Shown: positions 34,868 to 42,304 of the stretch, one piece after another
How the letters are laid out: the number at the start of each line of letters is the position of its first letter
Position numbering within the stretch: position 1 is the first letter of the stretch
Virus record (IMG/VR): IMGVR_UViG_3300020421_001998
Location: 1 to 63,076 of that record
Source: a virus
Length of the DNA stretch: 63,076 bases
Reading direction: 5' to 3' (one strand)
Notes under the pieces: model-generated
What the model was told of the DNA's origin: nothing
Database searches by the model: none
What the model saw: only the letters and a program-made list of their open reading frames with translations
Translations under genes and position numbers: made by a program

Positions 34868-35742
34868 TATATACTCTTAATTAAATCTACCAATACTTTT
34901 GCGTTCTCTTTGTACATTTCTTTTGTAGGCACAGGTCGTTTCATATAAACAGGACCGCCATCTTTTATATTCTTATCTCTTAAATATTCAATATTTTTAC
35001 CTAGCCATTTACATTCTTGTATAAGTCTTGGCGCTGGGTCATAATAGTTCTTTGTATAAACATAAGTGTTAAAAAGACCTAATAAGTTATGAACAGGCGC
35101 AATTATATTATTGTAATCCATTATAGTATAATCCTCGTCATATGTCAATATTCCGTGTGATTTGAAACAATTAGGACACTCTTTTATCCATCTATCTATC
35201 TCTTTATAATACACGTTATTTGTGCCTAAAAATAGATACTCAAATTGTACGTCATTTTTTACTGGTTTATACTCTTCAAAATTAATCATTTTTTCATATT
35301 GAGTACCAACACCGTTAGGGTAAACGTCATAATCGCATAAGTCATAAACTTCTTTCGGATTATAATGTTCTAAAGCTAATGGATATTCTTTGACGTGGTT
35401 TTCTGAATATACAGATATAAGTTTACCACTAAACAATAAATGCAAAGATAATAGTTGGTCGTTTGTATAATCTTTCTTATTAATATATGATAAAGTCAAC
35501 ATACTTCTACCCATTATCAAAGTAATGTCTTTCATAGATGGTGTAAATGAATTAAAGACCACATTTTTATAGGTCTTGTATTTTTCATTTATTGCGTCTA
35601 TGTAATTTTGTATTGTAAAGTTGTGATGTGTAATAATTACCACTTGGCTTTTAATGCCAATAGAGTTTAAATAACAACAATGCTCATAACTATAACAAAG
35701 CAATCCATCACCAGGTTTACTGGTACATACTATATTAATCAT
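34867..35742 (-). CDS. Probable glycosyltransferase-like protein, 291 aa, first gene of leftward operon
   Basis: The start at 35742 (MINIVCTSKPGDGLLCYSYE) is chosen because AGGAGG and a late promoter lie immediately upstream; a longer frame to 35817 would run through the promoter. The sequence reads like a GT-B enzyme: N-terminal KPGDGLLCYSYEHCCYLNS, and near the C-terminus NTYVYTKNYYDPAPRLIQEC followed by KWLGKNIEYLRDKNIKDGGP, resembling the donor half of phage GT-B proteins. No DxD. The AGGAGG touches the ATG, an unusual spacing. Family call is moderate. Confidence 0.6.
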   Translation of the reverse strand: MINIVCTSKPGDGLLCYSYEHCCYLNSIGIKSQVVIITHHNFTIQNYIDAINEKYKTYKNVVFNSFTPSMKDITLIMGRSMLTLSYINKKDYTNDQLLSLHLLFSGKLISVYSENHVKEYPLALEHYNPKEVYDLCDYDVYPNGVGTQYEKMINFEEYKPVKNDVQFEYLFLGTNNVYYKEIDRWIKECPNCFKSHGILTYDEDYTIMDYNNIIAPVHNLLGLFNTYVYTKNYYDPAPRLIQECKWLGKNIEYLRDKNIKDGGPVYMKRPVPTKEMYKENAKVLVDLIKSI

Positions 35743-35747
35743 CCTCC

Positions 35748-35755
35748 TATTTATA
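35748..35755 (-). promoter_or_regulatory. Late promoter TATAAATA, leftward, driving the 12-gene operon
   Basis: Exact octamer read on the minus strand, overlapping by two bases the rightward octamer at 35754. Its end is five bases before the ATG at 35742, so the first transcript would begin at or near the start codon. Confidence 0.75.
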
Positions 35756-35761
35756 TAAATA
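35754..35761 (+). promoter_or_regulatory. Late promoter TATAAATA, rightward, driving the 5-gene operon
   Basis: Exact octamer on the plus strand, back to back with the leftward one. It ends five bases before the ATG at 35767 (TTAGG between), again giving a nearly leaderless transcript. Confidence 0.75.
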
Positions 35762-35766
35762 TTAGG

Positions 35767-36558
35767 ATGGTTGTTAATGAAGTGAAAAGTCTGTTTAAAG
35801 GCACAGATGATAAACAAAAAGATTTTGGTTGGTATGAATTTACACTTGAAGAGTTGGGATTGCCGTCAGCTAATAAAATCTTGAAAGGTGTTAAAGAAAT
35901 AGAATCTAAAGTTGGACTATTCAACTGGAGAACAAAACACCACACTCACGAAAAATATAAAGGTTTTGGATTAACTTATAATCCTAATTTCTTTGACAAA
36001 AACGAAAGTAGATATAGTCAAGTATGGGGCTCGCCTTTACTAGAACAATATTATGGTGCAGAAAAAGGCACAGGCGACCATACTCAAATGAAAGATACTT
36101 ATTATGATACTTTTGGATTTTGTAAGATAGATGAAACAATACAAGAACATCTAGGATTTTTTTTAAATAGATTTAGTTTTCCAATATCAAGAAGTAGAGT
36201 AGCGTATATTTTTGGTTATGGCGAAGAGCCAAATAAAGACAAGGGTTGGCACGTTGACGAGCCTACTTGCCAATTGTTAAGAATTAATATACCATTGCAA
36301 ACAAGTGATGAATATATTATGGAATGGTCAGATAAACAATATAAATTAGAAATTGGTAAAGTATATTTGTGGAATACTAGGATGCCACATAGACCAACAA
36401 TGATTAAAAAAGTTGAGACGAAAGAACCTAGAATTAATGTGGTATTAGGAATTACTCCTTGGTTGGATTTGAATCACAACACCTGTGAGTATACCAGAAA
36501 TAAATTATTTGGCAAGCCTGTAAATGAGATAGTGAAAGAAAAGTTATTTGTAAAATGA
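35767..36558 (+). CDS. 2OG-Fe(II) oxygenase, asparaginyl-hydroxylase-like, 263 aa
   Basis: The start at 35767 (MVVNEVKSLFKGTDDK) is chosen because the late promoter lies just upstream; the longer frame from 35680 overlaps the leftward gene and promoter. Iron ligands are H162-x-D164 in KGWHVDEPTCQLLRINIP and H208 in RMPHRPTMI; R222 in PRINVVLGI anchors 2-oxoglutarate. The GWHxDEP...RxNIPL pattern is common among marine phage and alphaproteobacterial hydroxylases. Overlaps the next gene by four bases (ATGA). Substrate unknown. Confidence 0.85.
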   Translation: MVVNEVKSLFKGTDDKQKDFGWYEFTLEELGLPSANKILKGVKEIESKVGLFNWRTKHHTHEKYKGFGLTYNPNFFDKNESRYSQVWGSPLLEQYYGAEKGTGDHTQMKDTYYDTFGFCKIDETIQEHLGFFLNRFSFPISRSRVAYIFGYGEEPNKDKGWHVDEPTCQLLRINIPLQTSDEYIMEWSDKQYKLEIGKVYLWNTRMPHRPTMIKKVETKEPRINVVLGITPWLDLNHNTCEYTRNKLFGKPVNEIVKEKLFVK

Positions 36559-37259
36559 ACATAACTAGAGAAAAAGTTTTTACAGATTTAGTCTGTGTTG
36601 AAAAGGTAGGAAAACTATCTGCTGAAGAACAATTAAAGTTAGCAGAAACAATAGGTAAAGTAGAAAAGCCTGACCTTAATAATCCTAGACATAAAGAATT
36701 ATTTGATAAATGGGGTGGTGTACCAGGTGTAGTAAAGGTTACAGAGGGTGGATTATTTGGCCATAAAGAAGTTTTAGATTGGCACGCTAATAAACCTAGT
36801 GAAGAAAATAGATGTTCAATAGTTTGGATATATGCAGTAAAAGGAAGTAAAGGTAGTATTACAAGTTGGATTGATAATAAAAAAGCATATGAAGATTTAC
36901 CAGATGAAATAAAAGCACATTGTCATAATGTAAGATTTACCTGTGGTTTTAAAAAGGGTGGTTATACAGATGACCCCACATTTAAAGAACACCACAATAA
37001 AGATAATGTTCATAGATTAGTTTATACAAATGAATATGGTCAAAAAGGATTATACTTTCCTTTTTTACAAATAATTGAAGGTATACCAGATGAGTTATTT
37101 AATTATTTAAAGAAACATATTTTACAAGATAAGTATAGATACGACCATCATTGGCAAGACGGAGATTTAGTTGTAAGTGAACAATGGCTAACAATACATA
37201 AAAGACACGCCTTTGATAAAATGAACGAAAGACTAATGAATAGAATAGCAATAAGATGA
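36555..37259 (+). CDS. TauD/TfdA-like 2OG oxygenase with an HxN variant, 234 aa
   Basis: The second half matches the TauD fold: DGDLVVSEQWLTIHKRHAF with H215 as distal ligand and R230 (MNRIAIR) as 2-oxoglutarate anchor. The usual HxD appears as H77-A-N79 (LDWHANKPSEE), so the Asp ligand is replaced by Asn. This could still bind iron, could bind a halide as in halogenases (which carry Gly or Ala there), or could be inactive. Co-translated with both neighbours through four-base overlaps. Confidence 0.72.
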   Translation: MNITREKVFTDLVCVEKVGKLSAEEQLKLAETIGKVEKPDLNNPRHKELFDKWGGVPGVVKVTEGGLFGHKEVLDWHANKPSEENRCSIVWIYAVKGSKGSITSWIDNKKAYEDLPDEIKAHCHNVRFTCGFKKGGYTDDPTFKEHHNKDNVHRLVYTNEYGQKGLYFPFLQIIEGIPDELFNYLKKHILQDKYRYDHHWQDGDLVVSEQWLTIHKRHAFDKMNERLMNRIAIR

Positions 37260-38221
37260 AACCAGAAAACAACACATACCCTATATTAAGTGTACAGACA
37301 ACGTATCAATGTAATATGGCCTGTGCTAATTGTTATCTAGGTGATATGTTAAATAATCCAAAATTTCCGGATGTGGATGTAAAGAAGTTTGAAGATGTAA
37401 TTAAAAGATTGCCAAATAAAACACATATAAGATTTATTGGTGCAGAGCCGACTTTAAATGAAAATTTATTTGATTTAATAAAGATTACTAAAAAGTATAA
37501 TCACAGGCCAAATATGTTGACCAATGGATTAAAATTGGCAGATGAGTATTATGTTAAAGGTCTTAAAGAATCTGGTATGACTTGGATTGGATTAAGTATG
37601 AATGGTGGTTTAGATGATGAAGTATATAAAAGATTTGATAATGGCAAATATGCAAAACTAAAGATGAGAGCTTTAGAAAATTGTATTAAGAATAATTTAG
37701 TGCCTCACATAAACGTTATTATAGACCCCTCTAATGTTCATATATTAGAACCATTAATATCTCATATAATTAAACTATGTGAAAAACATAATAGAAAAAT
37801 AGGACCTCATTTTCCTATAATGTTAAGAGTTAAATCAATAGGTAAAATGGGAAACTTTTTAGATAGTCATACATTTACAATATATGAAATGATTAGTATT
37901 ATGAAAAATTTAGTAGGCGATATAGTGCCTAATTTTACTATTGATGGTGTAAAAGAAACTAATACTTGTACCTTTGAATTTAAAACCTCTATGGGCAAGA
38001 TGTATGGTAAAATAACTGATTGGTCAGTAGATGATGACGGTCTACCATTGACAAATAGTAAAAGAAGAGGTATAATAACAGACAATTATCAAATAGAACC
38101 ATTTTTTGATTATTACGGAAAAATAGATGAAACACAACACCCTAGATTGGAACAACCGAAGCGTTTACCCATTGCTACAAAACGAAGTGGACTTGACGGT
38201 ACTAGAAAACGTACCTTGTAG
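37256..38221 (+). CDS. Radical SAM enzyme, 321 aa
   Basis: CxxxCxxC is C19-NMA-C23-AN-C26 in TTYQCNMACANCYLGD; IRFIGAEPTLNENLFDLI is the GxE region for SAM; WIGLSMNGGLDDEVYKRF resembles strand 4-5 of the radical SAM barrel. No Cys-rich C-terminal domain is visible, unlike the one at 31996. The end overlaps the next oxygenase gene by 95 bases in another frame, which is unusually long. Substrate unknown; acting on the same product as the neighbouring oxygenases is inferred. Confidence 0.88.
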   Translation: MKPENNTYPILSVQTTYQCNMACANCYLGDMLNNPKFPDVDVKKFEDVIKRLPNKTHIRFIGAEPTLNENLFDLIKITKKYNHRPNMLTNGLKLADEYYVKGLKESGMTWIGLSMNGGLDDEVYKRFDNGKYAKLKMRALENCIKNNLVPHINVIIDPSNVHILEPLISHIIKLCEKHNRKIGPHFPIMLRVKSIGKMGNFLDSHTFTIYEMISIMKNLVGDIVPNFTIDGVKETNTCTFEFKTSMGKMYGKITDWSVDDDGLPLTNSKRRGIITDNYQIEPFFDYYGKIDETQHPRLEQPKRLPIATKRSGLDGTRKRTL

Positions 38222-38852
38222 CCAAGTAGAAATTTGGAATTTTTTAGAGAACGCATTTAGACCGGCGCCACAGGATCCTTTTGACCAAATGTTTGTCAAT
38301 ATAGTAAGTGATGAACGAGCATTAGCAAAAGAAAATTTAAAAGGCAATACTGAATTAGAATGGCACATAGATAAAGGTTATTCAGAAAATCCACCAGAGT
38401 ATGTTGCTTTATATTCAGTTGACATAGATGAAAATGCTGGTAATACTTTATTTGTATCAAGTAGAATACTTGAAGAAATACCTGATTATTATAGAAAACA
38501 TAAAGACGATAAAGTTCAGTTTGATATGAACAGATTTATACACGATAAAGAATATGGCTATCATTTTAGAAGTGAGGCAGAGAGAAGATGGTTTAGAAGA
38601 AAGTATAGAAATGTTGAACACGAATTAGTACAAGGCGATAAAGAGGGTGTGTACTTATATTATTGTGAAGCATATAATGACTTACCTGAAATGCAAATGA
38701 TTAAGGATAAGTTGTATGACCCTAATAGAATTCATAGACACAAATGGCAAAAAGGTCAACTATTAATTTATAATAATAAAGCAACCAATCACAAAAGAGA
38801 AAATGGTGGTAGTAAGAGGCATTTATGGAAGATTGCATTGTACGAGAGATAA
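38127..38852 (+). CDS. TauD/TfdA-like 2OG-Fe(II) oxygenase, 241 aa
   Basis: ELEWHIDKGYSENPPEYVAL contains H80-I-D82; WQKGQLLIYNNKATNHKREN supplies the distal H222 and the following SKRHLWKIAL has R231 for 2-oxoglutarate, so the triad is complete, unlike the HxN relative at 36555. The ATG at 38127 lies 95 bases inside the radical SAM gene; the next in-frame ATG is after residue 50 and would remove conserved sequence, so a start inside the overlap is needed (a TTG at 38172 is an alternative). It overlaps the following gene by 28 bases. Confidence 0.8.
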   Translation: MKHNTLDWNNRSVYPLLQNEVDLTVLENVPCSQVEIWNFLENAFRPAPQDPFDQMFVNIVSDERALAKENLKGNTELEWHIDKGYSENPPEYVALYSVDIDENAGNTLFVSSRILEEIPDYYRKHKDDKVQFDMNRFIHDKEYGYHFRSEAERRWFRRKYRNVEHELVQGDKEGVYLYYCEAYNDLPEMQMIKDKLYDPNRIHRHKWQKGQLLIYNNKATNHKRENGGSKRHLWKIALYER

Positions 38853-39364
38853 AAGAGTTTAATAAATTATCAGGACTTTTTATATTAGCAAGTTCTTTAC
38901 CACACGAAAACTCTAAAAATTACACAATTGAAAATATGCAAAAAAGATGGTCAAACTATCTTATGTTTAATGTATTAGAATATAAAGGTATGCCAATTAG
39001 TTTTAGTGGTGTATATAAGTATAGTGATAATTTAGTTAGAGTAGTAGATAGATTATTTACAATGCCTGAATATAGACAAAGGTTTATGACAAAAGGTATT
39101 ACAGAAAAGATTAGACCAGCTGCCGATTATTTTATACCTTATCAAACTAAATGGGCAAAGGCAAGAGGTTTTGATTGTTTCTTTTCAATACAAACGTCAA
39201 AGAAACGAAACTCATTAAAACGATTAACTAAATTAATTGATGATGATTTAGGATATAGGATGTTACCTGGATTATATCAAACTAGTTCTAACTCTATTAC
39301 AGGTTGGCAAAACGTATCTGCCACCAATGATAATATTAAGTTACCTAATAAGTCTATACACTAG
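38825..39364 (+). CDS. Hypothetical protein, possibly GNAT-like acyltransferase, 179 aa
   Basis: Last gene of the rightward operon. The core YLMFNVLEYKGMPISFSGVY ... LVRVVDRLFTMPEYRQRF ... AKARGFDCFFSIQTSKKR has the strand-strand-helix rhythm of a GNAT fold, in which a cofactor loop follows the central strand, but the Q/RxxGxG/A loop is not clear. The start at 38825 lies in the previous gene. Its 3' end overlaps the convergent gene by 11 bases. Weak call; if a GNAT, it could acylate the amino sugar implied by the DegT enzyme. Confidence 0.5.
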   Translation: MEDCIVREIKEFNKLSGLFILASSLPHENSKNYTIENMQKRWSNYLMFNVLEYKGMPISFSGVYKYSDNLVRVVDRLFTMPEYRQRFMTKGITEKIRPAADYFIPYQTKWAKARGFDCFFSIQTSKKRNSLKRLTKLIDDDLGYRMLPGLYQTSSNSITGWQNVSATNDNIKLPNKSIH

Positions 39365-39689
39365 GCTCAGATTCAGATTCAACATAAGATTCTGATAAAC
39401 TCTCATTAACTATAAAGTCAGATTTTGTAGTTGTAAATTCATCTTGACCATCACAAAAACTTTTAAACGTGTCATAAGTTTCTTTTGTGTCAAAACCAAT
39501 CTTGACTTTTTGAGTTAAAGTGTCTTCACTATAATGTATTGAATAATGAGTTATTTTACCAGCCTCTTCTAATTCTACAATTTTAGAACCTATAGCGGAC
39601 AAAGTTTTTACTTCTCCTACGGTTCTTCTAATATAGAATTCTTTATCTAAATTTGGTCTAGTATATGTATTGAGTACCCAATATGCCAT
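39354..39689 (-). CDS. Hypothetical protein, 111 aa
   Basis: Begins MAYWVLNTYTRPNLDKEFYI after AGGAGAAAA. Mixed alpha-beta with a Ser/Glu-rich tail (NESLSESYVESESEPSV) that is probably flexible. It has its own leftward late promoter at 39712 and converges with the possible acyltransferase gene. A small virion-associated or assembly role is possible from the late promoter alone; no family recognised. Confidence 0.6.
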   Translation of the reverse strand: MAYWVLNTYTRPNLDKEFYIRRTVGEVKTLSAIGSKIVELEEAGKITHYSIHYSEDTLTQKVKIGFDTKETYDTFKSFCDGQDEFTTTKSDFIVNESLSESYVESESEPSV

Positions 39690-39711
39690 AATTTTTCTCC
39701 TATTATAGCTT

Positions 39712-39719
39712 TATTTATA
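39712..39719 (-). promoter_or_regulatory. Late promoter TATAAATA, leftward
   Basis: Exact octamer on the minus strand, 22 bases before the ATG at 39689, one base away from the rightward octamer at 39721. Confidence 0.75.
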
Positions 39720-39720
39720 A

Positions 39721-39728
39721 TATAAATA
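39721..39728 (+). promoter_or_regulatory. Late promoter TATAAATA, rightward
   Basis: Exact octamer 23 bases before the ATG at 39752, with AGAAGGAGAA between. Together with 39712 it forms a second back-to-back pair. Confidence 0.75.
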
Positions 39729-39751
39729 TAAGTAATAGAAGGAGAATTGAA

Positions 39752-39946
39752 ATGATTACAATTGATGGTAAAGAATATGACGAGACTAAATTTAGTCCCG
39801 ATTTACAGAATTGTTTGGTAGTAAGACAAGAAATTCAAGTTAACAAGACTAGACACACACTAGAAATTGAAAAGATTGATGTACTAACTGACTATTACAA
39901 TAAGAAAATCGTAGAATTACTTAAAAACGAGACAGAGAAAAAATAG
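39752..39946 (+). CDS. Small hypothetical protein, 64 aa
   Basis: Begins MITIDGKEYDETKFSPDLQN and continues as a charged helix (TRHTLEIEKIDVLTDYYNKK). The ITIDGKEYD start followed by helix is a pattern I have seen in small phage proteins of unknown role, sometimes grouped as DUF6447-like; this is not verified. Strong Shine-Dalgarno (GAAGGAGAA) and late promoter upstream; the next start follows its stop directly. Confidence 0.6.
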   Translation: MITIDGKEYDETKFSPDLQNCLVVRQEIQVNKTRHTLEIEKIDVLTDYYNKKIVELLKNETEKK

Positions 39947-40282
39947 ATGGCCGCTATAGCTAATTTACAAATAGACCAAGGCGCTTCTTTTACTTCGGAT
40001 GTGACGGTAAAAGACGCAAATGGTAACCCTTTTAATCTTGCTGGTTATACAGCGAGAGCAAAATTAGCTAAAGGTTATGCCTCAACAAGAACGAGAACAG
40101 ATTTTACTACTACTATCGCTTCAGACGCAGCTTCAGGTGTAGTAACCTTAACTCTATCTGCCACACAAACCTCAGCCCTTGAAGATACTAGGTATGTTTA
40201 TGACCTAGAAATTCAAACCGGTGATGTCGTTACCAGAGTAATTGAAGGTGTTATATCAGTTAGACCACAGGTCTCTCTATAA
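39947..40282 (+). CDS. Small beta-rich virion protein, 111 aa
   Basis: Begins AAIANLQIDQGASFTSDVTV and contains GYTARAKLAKGYASTRTRTD and EDTRYVYDLEIQTGDVVTRV. The pattern (a beta-sandwich of about 110 residues) is like small head- or tail-decorating and fibre-attachment domains of phages (BppU N-terminal-like). Directly follows the 64-aa gene and is transcribed from the same late promoter. Structural role inferred from type and neighbours. Confidence 0.6.
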   Translation: MAAIANLQIDQGASFTSDVTVKDANGNPFNLAGYTARAKLAKGYASTRTRTDFTTTIASDAASGVVTLTLSATQTSALEDTRYVYDLEIQTGDVVTRVIEGVISVRPQVSL

Positions 40283-40299
40283 TTCTAGCTAGTTTTTGT

Positions 40300-40307
40300 T
40301 ATAAATA
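40300..40307 (+). promoter_or_regulatory. Late promoter TATAAATA
   Basis: Exact octamer 20 bases before the ATG at 40328, with AGAGAGGGAG as Shine-Dalgarno. Confidence 0.75.
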
Positions 40308-40327
40308 TAGTAAAGAGAGGGAGATTA

Positions 40328-40576
40328 ATGCCTGATATAACAGCTAAAATTAATGTAAATACAAGTGCCGGTCCACAAAAAGTAGCAGTAACCTTACCCT
40401 CAGCTCAGGCAGCCGGGAACAGCACTTTACAATTAAAATTATTAGGTGACGTTGACACAACTGAATTAGATGATGGCGCATTATTACAATACAGAGCTTC
40501 AGACGGTAAATTTGTAACCAGAACGGAGATAGTAACCACAACCGGAACGCTCTTATTCAATTGTGGTAACTTTTAG
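40328..40576 (+). CDS. Small fibre-type protein, 82 aa
   Basis: Begins PDITAKINVNTSAGPQKVAV; the stretch LLGDVDTTELDDGALLQYRA followed by SDGKFVTRTE is the 'DxxxLxDGxxLxYdxxxgkf' pattern often found in the linker domains of phage fibres and prohead-fibre proteins. Nine bases separate it from the large fibre gene. Probably an accessory fibre or attachment protein; no specific function. Confidence 0.6.
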   Translation: MPDITAKINVNTSAGPQKVAVTLPSAQAAGNSTLQLKLLGDVDTTELDDGALLQYRASDGKFVTRTEIVTTTGTLLFNCGNF

Positions 40577-40585
40577 GGATAAAAT

Positions 40586-42304
40586 ATGGCAACTATAATT
40601 CAGATAAAACGTAGTTCAGGTTCTTCATCACCATCAACACTTAAACAAGGTGAAATGGGTCTCACATATGGTGCAGGTACTCAAGCAAATTTAGGTGATA
40701 GACTTTTCATAGGAACAGGTTCAGTAGATTCAAATGGTAACGCAACAAGTATTGACGTTATCGGTGGTAAATATTTTTCAGATTTAAATGACCACCCACA
40801 CGGCACATTAACTGCCAACTCAACAATCATTGTTGACGCAAACAAAGCAATAGACGAATTGATTGTAGGTAATTCTGCTACAGCAGGTGGTCAAATTAAA
40901 TTAACAGAGGGTACTAATAACGGTTCAAACTTTGTTGCCTTAAAAGCACCGAATAGTACAACTGCTTCAACAACATTTACATTACCTAACGGAGACGGTA
41001 CAGCAGGTCAGTTTATGAAAACTGATGGTGCTGGTAACCTAGCATTTGAAACAATCTTTTCAAACATAGATTTAGCTGGTGATACAGGTACAGACATATA
41101 CAATACAAATGAGACTTTGACATTTACAGGTGGTACTGGTATTGATTCAGCAATTACAAACAATCAGGTTACTTTTAATATATCAAATTCTGGTGTTGAC
41201 ACAACTCAAATAGCTGATGACGCAGTTACCAATGCTAAATTATCTACAAATGGTGAAACTATTTTAGGTAATTCTACATTAACATTAGGTGCAACAACAA
41301 CTGACATTGGTGGTTTAACTTCATTAGTTGTAGATGATATTACAATTAATGGTCAAACATTATCAACAGCTTCAGCAAACAAAGATATTAATATCAATCC
41401 ACACGGCACAGGTACGGTAAAAGTTCCTAGTGGTTACGAAGATAGAGGTGGTTTTGATAGTCAATCATTAGCAAACAAAGCATACGTTGACCAAGTTGCT
41501 CAAGGTTTAGATACTAAACCATCTTGTAGAGCAGCTACAACTGCTGACTTATCAGCAACTTACAATAACGGAAGTTCAGGTGTAGGTGCAACATTAACAG
41601 CAACATCAAATGGTGCAATCGTACTAGACGGTGTTTCTCCAGGTGTTGGTGATAGAATATTAGTTAAAAATCAATCAACTGCTTCTGAAAACGGTATCTA
41701 TTCGGTAACAACGCAAGGTAATGGCTCAACTGCTTTTGTATTAACAAGAGCAACTCCTGAAGACCAACCTAGTGAATTATCAGGTGGTGCTTTCGTATTC
41801 GTAGAAGAAGGTACTGCTAACGCAGATAACGGTTATGTATTTACACACACAGGTGCTCCAACTTTTGGAACAACTGCTTTAGATGTAGCACAATTTTCTG
41901 GCGCAGGTCAAATTGACGCCGGTGCAGCTTTAAGTAAAACAGGTAATAGACTTGATGTAGAAGTAGATGACTCTTCAATAGAGGTTAATGTTGACCAATT
42001 AAGAGTTAAAGCTTTAGGTGTTACCGACGCTATGTTAGCAGGTAGTATCTCAACAAGTAAATTAAATAATCCAACGGTATACTTTACAGACGAATCTTCA
42101 ACGCAAGGTCAAGTAGCATTAGAAGGTACTTTAGAGTTTTTAGCTGGTGAAGGAATAAACACAACTGCTTCAGGTGGCACACTAACAATTGCTGGTGAAT
42201 TAGCAAGTAATTCAAATATTGGTGTTGCAAAATTTAACGTAAATAATTTTGACGTGACTTCAGGTGATGTTGAAATTAGCACTATTGACGGAGGGTCTTT
42301 CTAG
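40586..42304 (+). CDS. Tail fibre protein, 572 aa
   Basis: The N-terminus IIQIKRSSGSSSPSTLKQGE followed by MGLTYGAGTQANLGDRLFIG is the common attachment motif of phage fibre proteins. The shaft is Thr/Ser/Asn/Gly-rich with LTLGATTTDIGGLTSLVVDD-type repeats. Residues 295-440 (KAYVDQVAQGLDTKPSCRAA ... GDRILVKNQSTASENGIYSV) are a known fibre domain seen in many phages. The stop overlaps the GTG start of the next gene. Receptor specificity unknown. Confidence 0.8.
   Translation: MATIIQIKRSSGSSSPSTLKQGEMGLTYGAGTQANLGDRLFIGTGSVDSNGNATSIDVIGGKYFSDLNDHPHGTLTANSTIIVDANKAIDELIVGNSATAGGQIKLTEGTNNGSNFVALKAPNSTTASTTFTLPNGDGTAGQFMKTDGAGNLAFETIFSNIDLAGDTGTDIYNTNETLTFTGGTGIDSAITNNQVTFNISNSGVDTTQIADDAVTNAKLSTNGETILGNSTLTLGATTTDIGGLTSLVVDDITINGQTLSTASANKDININPHGTGTVKVPSGYEDRGGFDSQSLANKAYVDQVAQGLDTKPSCRAATTADLSATYNNGSSGVGATLTATSNGAIVLDGVSPGVGDRILVKNQSTASENGIYSVTTQGNGSTAFVLTRATPEDQPSELSGGAFVFVEEGTANADNGYVFTHTGAPTFGTTALDVAQFSGAGQIDAGAALSKTGNRLDVEVDDSSIEVNVDQLRVKALGVTDAMLAGSISTSKLNNPTVYFTDESSTQGQVALEGTLEFLAGEGINTTASGGTLTIAGELASNSNIGVAKFNVNNFDVTSGDVEISTIDGGSF

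Noticed and set aside
35680-35766. Longer N-terminus for the rightward 263-aa oxygenase
   Set aside because: The extension lies inside the leftward gene and promoter; the ATG at 35767 follows its own promoter.
35743-35817. Longer N-terminus for the first leftward island gene
   Set aside because: It would run through the divergent promoter and the start of the opposite gene; the ATG at 35742 is next to AGGAGG and gives a sensible start.
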